Part shown: piece after piece, positions 16,114-24,657 of the stretch
Position numbering within the stretch: the first letter of the stretch is position 1
Layout: every line of letters starts with the position of its first letter
Assembly: GCF_003269035.1 (NCBI RefSeq)
Contig: NZ_QLTK01000031.1
Span: forward strand, 1 to 64,000
DNA length: 64,000 bases
Reading direction: 5' to 3'
Source: Paraburkholderia bryophila
Lineage (GTDB): Bacteria > Pseudomonadota > Gammaproteobacteria > Burkholderiales > Burkholderiaceae
Translations under genes and position numbers: made by a program
The notes under the pieces: generated by a model
The model's input: the letters and a program-made list of their open reading frames with translations, nothing else
Database searches by the model: none
Told to the model about the DNA's origin: nothing

Positions 16114-16964
16114 TGCCCCTCCTCCGGTTGCGCGAACAACAATCGATGAATCCGCGCCACGCAATGCTGAAAATCGCTGCGCCCGAAGCTGTCCTGCGAA
16201 AACTGATGGCTGTTGAGCTCCGCGCGCACCCGGCCAGGATGCGGCGACAGCAGCAGGATCCGGTTGCCGACCACCAGCGCTTCTTCGATTGAATGCGTGA
16301 CGAACAGCAGGGTGAAATTCACCTCTTCCCACAGCCGCAACAGTTCCTCCTGCATCTTGCGGCGCGTGAGGGCATCGAGCGCGGCGAACGGTTCGTCCAT
16401 CAACAGCACGCGCGGTTGCATCGCGAGCGCGCGCGCAATCGCCACGCGCTGCTTCATGCCGCCCGACAAGGTGTGCGGGTAGGCGTCGGCGAACGACGCG
16501 AGGCCCACTTTCTCCAGATAATGCAGCGCGCGTTCGCTGGCTTCCGCGCGCGACAGTTTCTTCGCGACACGCAGCGGAAACGCGACGTTCTGCAGCACCG
16601 TTTTCCACGGCGGCAACTGATCGAACTCCTGGAACACGACGATGCGATCCGCGCCGGGACCGCGCACGATTTGGCCGTCGAGCGAAATGCTGCCCGAGCT
16701 GGGTTCGATGAAACCCGCCACCGCCTTCAGCAACGTCGACTTGCCGCAACCGGACGGCCCGAGCAGCACGAAGCGATCGCCGCCGTAGACGTCGAAACTG
16801 ACGTCGTGCGTCGCGCGCACGATGCGCTCGCGCGTGCGGTATTCGAGGTTGACGTTCTCGACCACAAGCAGCTTCGAGCTCGTCGACACGCCAGGCGATT
16901 CGCTGTCGGATGCAGCGGTGTGCCCGGCGTGCCCGGGAAACAGAAGCGTGGGGTTCGCCACCAT
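16110..16964 (-). CDS. ABC transporter ATP-binding protein, SsuB/TauB-like
   Basis: This 284-residue nucleotide-binding subunit of a NitT/TauT-type importer has Walker A LLGPSGCGKSTLL, a Q loop (FQEFDQLPPW), the signature LSGGMKQRVAIARAL, Walker B VLLMDEPFAALD, and the H loop (FVTHSIEEAL). Residues 1-30 form a non-conserved N-terminal extension before the canonical domain. It energises uptake with the coupled permease downstream. It sits 73 bp after the binding-protein gene, so gene order is binding protein, ATPase, permease. Confidence 0.92.
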   Translation of the reverse strand: MVANPTLLFPGHAGHTAASDSESPGVSTSSKLLVVENVNLEYRTRERIVRATHDVSFDVYGGDRFVLLGPSGCGKSTLLKAVAGFIEPSSGSISLDGQIVRGPGADRIVVFQEFDQLPPWKTVLQNVAFPLRVAKKLSRAEASERALHYLEKVGLASFADAYPHTLSGGMKQRVAIARALAMQPRVLLMDEPFAALDALTRRKMQEELLRLWEEVNFTLLFVTHSIEEALVVGNRILLLSPHPGRVRAELNSHQFSQDSFGRSDFQHCVARIHRLLFAQPEEGQ

Positions 16965-17037
16965 CAGATCACTCCCGTCAAGCGTTGCGTGCGGGGCGCC
17001 GCAGCGCGCCCCGACCTGGTCGCGGTAGGCGCCATCG

Positions 17038-18090
17038 TCAACTCCCCGCCGCGGTGGCCGGATCGTCGAAGAAATAATCCTTCCACGACGCCGGTTGATT
17101 CCTGATCGCCCCCACCCGGTACATGAATTGCGCGAGCCCGAAGGTATTTTGCGGCGCGATCCTGAACTGCACCTGCGGATTCTTGATGATCTCCAGCAGC
17201 AGTTTGCGGTCGATCTTTGACTGATTCACACGAATGTAGATATCCGCCGCAGCGTCGGGATTCGCCGTGACGAAGCGGGCGGCGTCGGCCAGTGCATCGA
17301 CGAAGGCGCGATACGTTTTCGGATTGCCGGCGCGGAATTTCTCGGTCGCGTACAGCACGGTGGCCGAACTCGGGCCACCCAGCACGTCGTACGAATTCAG
17401 CACGATGTGCGCTTTCGGATTACCGGCCAATTCCTGTTCCTGAAACGGCGGATTGCCGAAGTGCGCATTGATTTCGGTGCCGCCGGCAATGATCGCCGCC
17501 GCCGCGTCCGGATGCGGCAGCGCCTGGGTGAATTTGTCGAGGCGGTTGTAATCCTTGTCGCCCCAACGTTTGGCCGCCGCATATTGCAGCACGCGCGATT
17601 GCACCGAGACGTTCACCGCGGGCAACGCGATCCGGTCCTTCTCCGTGAAATCGGCAATCGTCTTCACGTTCGGATCGTTGCTGACGAGGTAGTACGGCAG
17701 ATTGCCGAGCGACGCCACGCCCTTCACGTTCTGCTTGCCGCGCGTGCGGTCCCAGATGGTCAGCAACGGGCCGACCCCGGCACCGGCAATATCCACCGCA
17801 CCGGAGAGCAGCGCGTCGTTGACGGCGGCGCCGCCCGACAGCTTCAGCCAGTCCACCTTGATATCGAGCCCCTGCTTGTGCCCTTCCTTCTCGATGAACT
17901 GCTGGTCGCGCGCGACGTTCAGCAGCAGGTAGACGATCCCGAACTGCTCGGCGATACGGATCTGCCCTTCGGCGTGCGCGGGCGCGTTCGCGCCGACAGC
18001 GGCGAACCCGATCGAGAGCGTCAACAGGGTCGCGGTAAAACGACGGACAAAAAACGGCCGTGCGGCGGTCGGGTGGAACCTGGCAAGCAT
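17038..18090 (-). CDS. ABC transporter substrate-binding protein, sulfonate/nitrate type
   Basis: This 350-residue periplasmic binding protein has a Sec signal peptide with an Arg-rich start and hydrophobic core ending at APAHA (about residue 41). The mature domain is of the NMT1/SsuA-like fold (IRIAEQFGIVYLLLNVARDQ, SGAVDIAGAGVGPLL, YYLVSNDPNVKTIADF, then late KDYFFDD). The ligand is not predictable, but linkage to a TauD-like oxygenase suggests a sulfonate, sulfate ester or similar. The start at 18090 is set by the signal peptide; an upstream extension overlaps the dioxygenase gene. The gap to the dioxygenase stop is 44 bp. Confidence 0.85.
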   Translation of the reverse strand: MLARFHPTAARPFFVRRFTATLLTLSIGFAAVGANAPAHAEGQIRIAEQFGIVYLLLNVARDQQFIEKEGHKQGLDIKVDWLKLSGGAAVNDALLSGAVDIAGAGVGPLLTIWDRTRGKQNVKGVASLGNLPYYLVSNDPNVKTIADFTEKDRIALPAVNVSVQSRVLQYAAAKRWGDKDYNRLDKFTQALPHPDAAAAIIAGGTEINAHFGNPPFQEQELAGNPKAHIVLNSYDVLGGPSSATVLYATEKFRAGNPKTYRAFVDALADAARFVTANPDAAADIYIRVNQSKIDRKLLLEIIKNPQVQFRIAPQNTFGLAQFMYRVGAIRNQPASWKDYFFDDPATAAGS

Positions 18091-18134
18091 TGGAACTCCG
18101 GTGAGCGAAAGGAAAACATACGCGCGACGTCCGT

Positions 18135-19070
18135 TCAGAACGGCACGTCGCCTTCGATCGTCGTGCGATACAGCTTGCGGCGCAGATGATCGGGCGTGCC
18201 GCCCGCGAGATGCATCAGCGAGCGGTTGTCCCAGAACACCATGTCGTGCTCGGACCACTCGTGCCGATACACATGTTCAGGCCGCACGCTATGAGCGAAA
18301 ATTTCCGCGAGCAAGGCGCGGCTCTCGTCTTCCGGCAAGCCGATCACGCGGGTCGTGAAATGCTCGCTGACGAACAACGCCTTGCGCCCGGTTTCCGGAT
18401 GCGTACGCACGATCGGCTGCACTACCGGCTTCACCTGCGCGATCTGCTCGGCCGACAGATTCGGCCGCCACGGGCTGCGTTGTTGCAGTTCGGCGTATTT
18501 CGCCAGATACTTGTGCTCCGCCGTGCGCCCTTGCACGGCGCTGCGCAAATGCGCCGGCAAGGTATCCCAGGCGACGTGCATGTTGGCGAACAGCGTGTCG
18601 CCGCCTTCGGCCGGCAATTCCTGCGCGTGCAGCATCGAGCCGAGACTCGGCTTTTCCTTGTACGACAGGTCGGAATGCCAGAAATGGCCGGCATCGCCGA
18701 GACCGATCGGCTGACCGTTCTCGACCACGTTCGACACCACCAGAATCTCCGGATACCCCGGCAACTGAAATTGATGCAGCACGTGAATCTGCAACGGCCC
18801 GAAGCGGCGGCTGAACGCGATCTGCTGCGCCGGCGTGATGCGTTGATCGCGAAACACCAGCACGTGGTGATCGAGATGCGCGCGGTGAATCCGCGCGAAT
18901 TCGTGCTGGCTCAACGGCTCGTTGAGATCGAGTCCGAGTACTTCGGCGCCCACGGCGCCCTCGAATGCGCGAATCTCGATGCGCCCGGCGCGGCCGGGCG
19001 CGTTGTTGACGGCATCGGCGGCATCGGTGTTATCGGTGTGGCTGGCGGCGTGTTCAGAGGTAATCGTCAC
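18135..19070 (-). CDS. TauD/TfdA-family Fe(II)/2-oxoglutarate dioxygenase
   Basis: This 311-residue non-haem iron oxygenase has the facial triad His132-x-Asp134 (HFWHSDLS) and His287 (SLMHLAGG), with Arg302 placed to bind 2-oxoglutarate. Family members split taurine, alkylsulfonates or alkyl sulfate esters, or phenoxyacetates, giving an aldehyde or sulfite. Next to an SsuABC-like importer, sulfur scavenging from an organosulfur compound is the best guess. The start is taken as GTG at 19070, which gives a short variable N-terminus before RIEIRAFEGAVGAEVLGLDL. A longer frame to 19154 is less likely. Confidence 0.88.
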   Translation of the reverse strand: MTITSEHAASHTDNTDAADAVNNAPGRAGRIEIRAFEGAVGAEVLGLDLNEPLSQHEFARIHRAHLDHHVLVFRDQRITPAQQIAFSRRFGPLQIHVLHQFQLPGYPEILVVSNVVENGQPIGLGDAGHFWHSDLSYKEKPSLGSMLHAQELPAEGGDTLFANMHVAWDTLPAHLRSAVQGRTAEHKYLAKYAELQQRSPWRPNLSAEQIAQVKPVVQPIVRTHPETGRKALFVSEHFTTRVIGLPEDESRALLAEIFAHSVRPEHVYRHEWSEHDMVFWDNRSLMHLAGGTPDHLRRKLYRTTIEGDVPF

Positions 19071-19378
19071 GGCAAACTCGTTGTCAAAGCGGATCGGCAA
19101 ACGCCTTCGAAGGCGTAGTCGAACGAATTTACCGGTCCCGCCGCGCGCCGACAACGAAGCAAATCGGATACGGTTATCTGCTTAAGTGCTAAACCTGATG
19201 CTGTAACGCGATGTGGGCCACGCGCGCTCATGATGAAGGGTGTCGGAAGTCCGGCTGCGGTTCACCGACGCATCGGCGCATCGGCGCATCGACGAACGGC
19301 AACCCGGCAAAGCTCATAACGTGATGAGCGTTGCCACACCGCCGCCGTCACACGGCAAGACCTTCGCCTCGGCTCGCG

Positions 19379-20458
19379 CTACGCGACGGCCAGCGGTTCA
19401 CGCCGTGTCGGCGCCGCAGCCGCGGCGGGTTGCGACAGATTCTTCGGATCGAAAACGCGCTCGTGCAGCCGCGTGAACGAGCGGAAATTCCACAGGCTAC
19501 GCGCCACGAACACGCGCTGCACCCAGCGATACGCACGATCGTTGTCATCGTATTGCGGCGCGAAGCGGTCGCGCGAATGCAAGGTGAAGCTGTTATTGAT
19601 CAACACCAGTTTGCCCGGCGTGATCTGCACGCCGAACGAGACCTGACGAATCGCCTGATACAGATTGTCGAGCGCGAGTTTGGCGCGCGCGTTCGCGGCC
19701 AGCACCATGTCGGGATAAAACGCCACCGTCACGCGCGGCGACTCCACCGGCCCCGAGAGCACCGCGCTCAGATCGGTGTTGTCGCGGGGCGTGGGCGTCG
19801 CGCCTCGCCAGCGGTACGGCACGCGAATGATGTAATGCCGCCCGTACAGATAGTCGATGTCTTCATCCGACAGCAGGCCCAGCGCGCGGCGTGCATCCGC
19901 GAGTCGCGTGTGCGGACCGCCCTGCGGCTCGCTGCGAATGCCGAGCAGCAACAGCGCGAACGGCGACGTATCGCCCTCGGGCATATGCGCCTGCGCCGCG
20001 TTCTCGATATGAAAATCCAGTTCGACTTCGGAGCCCAGACCGGTGTAGTCACGAGCGGTCTCTTTGTGCGGCGTGAGATTGTTCACCAGTTCGCGTCCTT
20101 CATGGGCGATCGAATACGGCTCCCCAGCCAACGCGCCCAGCGCGACCAGCACGTTTTCGCTCAGCACACCGCCTTTGAAACTGCGGCCGGTTTCGGCGAA
20201 ATGCGGACTGCCGCTCACGTCGGCGTCGATCGGTAGATTATCGATTTCGAGCGAACCGCTGGCGCTCGCCGCCGGCAATTTGGTTCTTTCGATCGCAGCG
20301 AGTACCCGTTCGGGCAAGCCGGCATACGCCAGCCGCCGCAAGGCGCCGATATAGTCCGCGCCACCGGCGGGGTCGTATGGCAGTGTGGCGAGCGCACTGC
20401 GGATCTGACTCGATTCAGCCGGCGTCAGGACGATTCGTTCATCTGCGGAGTAAGTCAT
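19379..20458 (-). CDS. Clavaminate-synthase-like / amino-acid beta-hydroxylase family dioxygenase
   Basis: This 359-residue Fe(II)/2-oxoglutarate oxygenase is of the clavaminate synthase-like group that includes VioC, OrfP and AsnO. The iron ligands are His150-x-Glu152 (DFHIEN, with Glu instead of the usual Asp) and His294 (FTLHSRDRF). Arg308 lies exactly 14 residues later, the spacing seen in VioC. The stretch PQYDDNDRAYRWVQRVFVA matches that group's C-terminal pattern. Such enzymes hydroxylate free arginine, asparagine or similar at the beta carbon for peptide natural products. It is divergent from the MFS/ATP-grasp operon across a 343-bp region with a strong dyad. The start at 20458 follows a GAGAG site. 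Substrate unknown. Confidence 0.75.
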   Translation of the reverse strand: MTYSADERIVLTPAESSQIRSALATLPYDPAGGADYIGALRRLAYAGLPERVLAAIERTKLPAASASGSLEIDNLPIDADVSGSPHFAETGRSFKGGVLSENVLVALGALAGEPYSIAHEGRELVNNLTPHKETARDYTGLGSEVELDFHIENAAQAHMPEGDTSPFALLLLGIRSEPQGGPHTRLADARRALGLLSDEDIDYLYGRHYIIRVPYRWRGATPTPRDNTDLSAVLSGPVESPRVTVAFYPDMVLAANARAKLALDNLYQAIRQVSFGVQITPGKLVLINNSFTLHSRDRFAPQYDDNDRAYRWVQRVFVARSLWNFRSFTRLHERVFDPKNLSQPAAAAAPTRREPLAVA

Positions 20459-20801
20459 GAAAATCTCTCGGAAGGTTGTCGACGGAGAAGTGACGTTGTT
20501 TTGCGTGCATCGCACAGCAAACCGGACCCGATGCAGGGCATAGACTAGGTGGCCGACCGGACAAATCAAAACGATAAAAATGCAAATCAAAACAAAATAA
20601 TTGAATATACGTGTCCGCGTTTTCACGCTATTCGCTGTAGCGTGAAAAGCGCGTAATCGAACGTCAATGCGTATTGATTGAGATAAATAAATCGACCGGA
20701 GAGTCGATAAAAAAACGTGCTTATCAAATCACTTCTTATCGTTTGTACTCGCCAACGTTCGTCGCTAGTCTGCGTCATCGATATCGATAACGGGAGCATG
20801 T
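20459..20801. promoter_or_regulatory. Divergent regulatory region between the oxygenase and the ATP-grasp operon
   Basis: These 343 bp contain no gene and are markedly AT-rich (especially 20565-20610 and 20650-20720). They must hold promoters for both the clavaminate-synthase-like gene (left) and the MFS-led operon (right). The most striking item is the perfect inverted repeat listed at 20620-20648. No regulator gene lies next to either unit. Confidence 0.65.
20620..20648. promoter_or_regulatory. Perfect 11-bp inverted repeat, probable operator
   Basis: TTTTCACGCTA (20620-20630) and its exact complement TAGCGTGAAAA (20638-20648) are separated by TTCGCTG. The flanks add further partial symmetry (GCG before, GCGC after). 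It lies between divergent promoters and 161 bp from the nearer (oxygenase) start codon, with no following T run, so an operator is more likely than a terminator. Confidence 0.6.
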
Positions 20802-22208
20802 ATGACGCCTGTCGCCGGCAAGCGCCTTGGAAACGATTTACTCGCCGACCCGCCGCTGATCGCGGCCTTTACAGCTCCGCGTATTTTCCCAACGGTGGCC
20901 GCCGCGAGTATCGGCTTTTCGATCGTTCAACTGGATGTGACGGTCGTTAATGTTGCGATTCCCGCGCTGGGTCATTCGTTCGGCTCGACGGTGCATGGGC
21001 TGCAATGGGTCGTGGATGCGTACACGTTGTCGTTTGCGTCGTTGCTGCTGAGCTCGGGGTCGCTGGCGGACCGGCTGGGCAGCAAGCGCCTGTTCGGCTA
21101 TGGGCTGGGACTGTTCCTGCTCGCGTCGCTCGGCTGTGCGCTAGCGCCCGACCTCGTGACGCTGATCGTGGCGCGCGTGCTTCAGGGCGCGGCCGCCGCG
21201 CTGATCCTGCCGACCTCGCTGTCGTTGATCACGCACGCCTGTGCCGGGCACGCGGCGAGCCGCGTCAAGGCGGTGAGCTGGTGGAGCGCGACGGGCGGCC
21301 TGATCAGCGCGGCCGGTCCGACGCTCGGCGGGCTGCTGATCGATCACTTCGGCTGGCGCTCGATCTTCCTGATCAATCTGCCGATCTGCCTCCTGACGCT
21401 GTGGCTCACCTATCGCTTCGTGCGCGAGTCGGCGCGCAGCGCCAACCGGCAGTTCGATCCGGCCGGGCAACTCGTCGCGATTCTGACGTTGGGCGTGCTG
21501 ACGGCGTCGATTATCGGCAGCGGCGCGTACGGTTGGCGTAATCCGTGGATCGTGAGTGGACTCGTTTTGTCGGCGTTGCTAGGCACCGCATTCGTCGCGA
21601 TCGAACGCCGCCATGCGGCGCCGATGCTACCGCTCGGGTTCTTTCGACGCCCCGGTTTTTCCGGCGCGGTTGCGGTCGGCGCATTGTCGAATCTGGCCTT
21701 CTATGGGCTGATCTTTTCGTTGAGCCTGTATTTCCAGCGCAGCCGCGGCTACTCCGCGACCCAGGCCGGCATGGCGCTTTTCCCGCTGACCATCATCATG
21801 CTGGCCAATATCGCCAGTGCGCGGCTGTCGGTGCGCTTCGGGTTCCGCAATACGATCGTGACAGGACTGGTTGCGTCCGCATCGGGTTACCTCTCGTTAG
21901 GCTTGCTGCTCGGCCAGGCCAGTTATATCGCGCTGGTGCCGGGTCTGGCGCTAATGGCGATTGGCGGCGGCATCGCGATTCCCGCTCTGACCGCGTTCCT
22001 GCTCGGGCATGTCGAGGCTGCGCAGTCCGGCATTGCGTCGGCGATTCTGAATACCGGGCGGCAGGTCGGCGCCGCCATTGGCGTCGCGTTGCTCGGCGCG
22101 CTCGTCAGCGGCAATGCGCAGGCGATTGGCGACGGCGCATCGCAGGCCTTTCTCTGGTCCAGCGCGCTGCTGGTGGTGTGCATCCTCCTGACGCTTCGGC
22201 AGAAATGA
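20802..22208 (+). CDS. MFS exporter of the DHA2 (14-helix) family
   Basis: This 468-residue inner-membrane drug:H+ antiporter-type transporter has about 14 hydrophobic segments. Motifs of the DHA2 group are visible: the motif D1 region (QLDVTVVNVAIPAL), LQWVVDAYTLSFASLLLSSG, motif A (LADRLGSKRLF), and motif C-like TGGLISAAGPTLGGLLID. The GGGAG leader before ATG 20802 supports the start. Its stop overlaps the start of the first ATP-grasp gene (ATGA), so it heads a translationally coupled operon. In that setting it most likely exports the product of the ATP-grasp enzymes. That is inference. Confidence 0.9.
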   Translation: MTPVAGKRLGNDLLADPPLIAAFTAPRIFPTVAAASIGFSIVQLDVTVVNVAIPALGHSFGSTVHGLQWVVDAYTLSFASLLLSSGSLADRLGSKRLFGYGLGLFLLASLGCALAPDLVTLIVARVLQGAAAALILPTSLSLITHACAGHAASRVKAVSWWSATGGLISAAGPTLGGLLIDHFGWRSIFLINLPICLLTLWLTYRFVRESARSANRQFDPAGQLVAILTLGVLTASIIGSGAYGWRNPWIVSGLVLSALLGTAFVAIERRHAAPMLPLGFFRRPGFSGAVAVGALSNLAFYGLIFSLSLYFQRSRGYSATQAGMALFPLTIIMLANIASARLSVRFGFRNTIVTGLVASASGYLSLGLLLGQASYIALVPGLALMAIGGGIAIPALTAFLLGHVEAAQSGIASAILNTGRQVGAAIGVALLGALVSGNAQAIGDGASQAFLWSSALLVVCILLTLRQK

Positions 22209-23392
22209 ACGCACCGATCCAACTTTCTCAAGTGACGCCCGCACAATCCGGCGACGACGCGGTTCCGACAGCCCATGCGTTGCTGCTGGTCGGCACGCTG
22301 CGAACCGGCACCAGCCTCGCCTTCGTCGACGCCGCATTGGCGCGAGGTCTCGACGTGACGCTGATCGCCGCGCCCGACGACGTGCCCGTCGGGCTGTTCC
22401 CGCCGCAGGTCCGGATCGTGCCGTTAGCGCCGGAATACGAGCCGGTGCGGGCATGGATCGATGCCAACTACCCGCAGGCCCGGCCGCGCATCGTCACGAC
22501 CAATGAACGGTACGCACGTCTGGCGAGCCGCTTGAGCGAGTCGCTGGGGCTGCCCGGTCCGGATGCCGGCAAGGTCGCGCACTACATCGCCAAGTCGAAT
22601 CAGAAGCGGCTCTTTGAATCGGCGGGGATTCGCACGCCGTTGTCGCAAACATGGCGGTTGAGCGAACTGCAACAGCGCGTGCGCGACGGCACGTTGCCGT
22701 TTCCGCTGGTGGCGAAGCCGGTCGAAGGCTTGTCCAGTTTCGGCGTCGCGCTGTGCGCCGATGCAAGGGCGCTGCACGATCACGTCGATTCGTTTGCGCG
22801 CGAGCCGGGCGACGACCCGGCGATTCTGGTCGAGCAGTTCGTGACGGGCCCGGAATATTGCGTGGAGTTTTTCGACGGCGTGTACGTCGGCGCCATGTTG
22901 AAGCGCAAGGCGAAAGGCACGCGCTTTATCGAACGCGGCTATTCGTCGGATCTCGAACTCGACGATGCGGCGCTCGCCGCCCTGATCGAGGCGAGCCGGC
23001 GCGCCGTGGCGGCTTCCGGGCTGACATGGGGGCCCGTCCATCTCGATTGCATCGTGCATGAGGGTGAGCCCTACATCGTCGAGTTGAACGCGCGGATCGC
23101 GGGCAGCTTCATCTGCACGATCGTCAAGGACGCGTATGGCTTCGACATTATCGGCGCCCTGCTCGACAAGCTGGACCGTCGTGACGTCCAGCTGCCCGAA
23201 CTATTCCGCCCACGGCACCACGCCCACGTCGAATTCCTGCTCGACGGCGATCCGCCGCAATGGGACTTTTCCCGCCAAGGCCGCCTGCACGACGAGAACC
23301 TGACCGTGACCTATGGGCCGCAGGTGATTCCCATCCGCGAGCGCCGCGGCTTTGTCTACACCCACCACCACACTCCAGCGAGGCAACCATGA
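22205..23392 (+). CDS. ATP-grasp domain protein (putative amino-acid/peptide ligase)
   Basis: This 395-residue enzyme of the ATP-grasp superfamily joins a carboxylate to an amine or thiol through an acyl phosphate. The N-terminal pre-ATP-grasp domain spans about 1-115. The ATP-grasp fold runs about 120-310, with KSNQKRLFESAGIRTP, the ATP-binding Lys in PLVAKPVEGLSSFGV, VEQFVTGPEYCVE, and the metal-binding Asp/Glu/Asn set in HLDCIV and YIVELNARIAG. The C-terminal lobe is His-rich near the end. It overlaps the MFS stop and the next ATP-grasp start by 4 bp each. The pattern is closest to L-amino-acid ligases; the substrate is unknown. Confidence 0.82.
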   Translation: MNAPIQLSQVTPAQSGDDAVPTAHALLLVGTLRTGTSLAFVDAALARGLDVTLIAAPDDVPVGLFPPQVRIVPLAPEYEPVRAWIDANYPQARPRIVTTNERYARLASRLSESLGLPGPDAGKVAHYIAKSNQKRLFESAGIRTPLSQTWRLSELQQRVRDGTLPFPLVAKPVEGLSSFGVALCADARALHDHVDSFAREPGDDPAILVEQFVTGPEYCVEFFDGVYVGAMLKRKAKGTRFIERGYSSDLELDDAALAALIEASRRAVAASGLTWGPVHLDCIVHEGEPYIVELNARIAGSFICTIVKDAYGFDIIGALLDKLDRRDVQLPELFRPRHHAHVEFLLDGDPPQWDFSRQGRLHDENLTVTYGPQVIPIRERRGFVYTHHHTPARQP

Positions 23393-24657
23393 CGTACGGT
23401 TTCATCGATACCGTGTTGATCGTCGACGGCGCATCGACCGCCGCTTACCTTGCACCGGCATTGCGTGCCTACGGCATTCGCTGCGTGCATGTGATCAGCA
23501 GCCCCGATCTGCCCGAGCTCTATCGCAACCAGTTCGTGCCGACGGACTACATCCGCGAAATCCACCACGATGGCGACGTCGAGCGCACGGTCGAGCAACT
23601 GCGCGACCTGAAAATCGGCGCCGTGCTGCACGGACTCGATGCCGCGCTCGAACTGGCCGATACGCTCGCCGAGCGGCTGGGCGTCGACCACCGCAACCCG
23701 CTCGCCTCCTCGGCGGCTCGCCGCGACAAGGTCCTGATGAATGAACAGGTGACGCGTGCGGGACTGCGCGCGCCCGCCCAATTCAGCTCGCGCTCCGCCG
23801 ATGACGTGGTCGCCTGGGTCCGGGCGCTCGGCCAATTGCCGGTGGTGATCAAACCGTCGCGCAGCGCCGGCGTGACCGGCGTGAAAATCTGCCGCAGCCT
23901 CGGTCAGGTCGAAGCCGCCGCGCGCGACGTACTGGCGACGCAATCGATCTACGGTCAGCCCAATGAAGACGTGATCGCGCAAACCTATTCCGAAGGCCAG
24001 GAGTACATCGTCGACTCGGTGTCGTTCGGCGGCCGTCACAAGGTGGTCAGCTTGTGGGAAGTGCATCGCGACCGCTCGCATGCGCCGCGGCTCGACAAGA
24101 TGCTGGTGGTGGATCACACCGAGGCGCGCTTCGGTGCGCTGCTCGACTACGCGACCCAGGTGCTCGACGCGCTGGAAGTGCGCTACGGACCGACGCATCT
24201 GGAGATCATCGACACCGCCGAGGGCCCCACGCTCGTCGAATTGAACGCGCGGCTGCATGGCAGCCTCGATCCGCGCCTGACCACGGCGGTGAGCGGTGAA
24301 AATCATGTGTCCGCCACGGTGGCGACCTTGCTGAATCCCGAGCGTTTCGCCGATTCGCTGAACCAGCCGGTAGTGTTCAACGGTTTTTGCGGTCACGTCC
24401 TGCTCCTTTCCTCGCGCGTGGGACGCCTGAACAAGCCGTTCGCGTGGCCAGCCATCGAAGCCTTGCCGTCGTTCGTCGGTCTGAAACAGTGGGTCAAACC
24501 GGGCGATGCGCTCAGCGTCACCACCGATCTGAAAACGGCGCTCGGCACCGTCGGCCTCTACAACACGACGTTCGAAGCCTTGCTCGCGGATTGCCATCGT
24601 ATCCGGGAAATCGAAGAGCGTTTCTTTCAGGAACCGGAAGCGGTGATCCAGCCATGA
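23389..24657 (+). CDS. ATP-grasp domain protein (second ligase)
   Basis: This 422-residue second ATP-grasp enzyme is only distantly similar to its neighbour. Residues 1-110 are the N-terminal domain (VLIVDGASTAAYLAPAL, like carbamoyl-phosphate/BL00235-type ligases). The ATP-grasp core runs about 115-310, with RRDKVLMNEQVTRAGLRAP, PVVIKPSRSAGVTGV, AQTYSEGQEYIVDSV and THLEIIDTAEGPTLVELNARLHG. The metal ligands E, E and N are in place. It starts inside the previous stop (ATGA 23389-23392) and ends inside the start of a binding-protein gene. Two consecutive ligases suggest two sequential condensations or two different substrates. Confidence 0.82.
   Translation: MTYGFIDTVLIVDGASTAAYLAPALRAYGIRCVHVISSPDLPELYRNQFVPTDYIREIHHDGDVERTVEQLRDLKIGAVLHGLDAALELADTLAERLGVDHRNPLASSAARRDKVLMNEQVTRAGLRAPAQFSSRSADDVVAWVRALGQLPVVIKPSRSAGVTGVKICRSLGQVEAAARDVLATQSIYGQPNEDVIAQTYSEGQEYIVDSVSFGGRHKVVSLWEVHRDRSHAPRLDKMLVVDHTEARFGALLDYATQVLDALEVRYGPTHLEIIDTAEGPTLVELNARLHGSLDPRLTTAVSGENHVSATVATLLNPERFADSLNQPVVFNGFCGHVLLLSSRVGRLNKPFAWPAIEALPSFVGLKQWVKPGDALSVTTDLKTALGTVGLYNTTFEALLADCHRIREIEERFFQEPEAVIQP

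Noticed and set aside
21545..23392. A 615-codon frame joining the MFS 3' region to ATP-grasp 1
   Set aside because: The first 220 codons are an out-of-frame reading of the MFS gene; the real start is the ATG at 22205 that overlaps the MFS stop.
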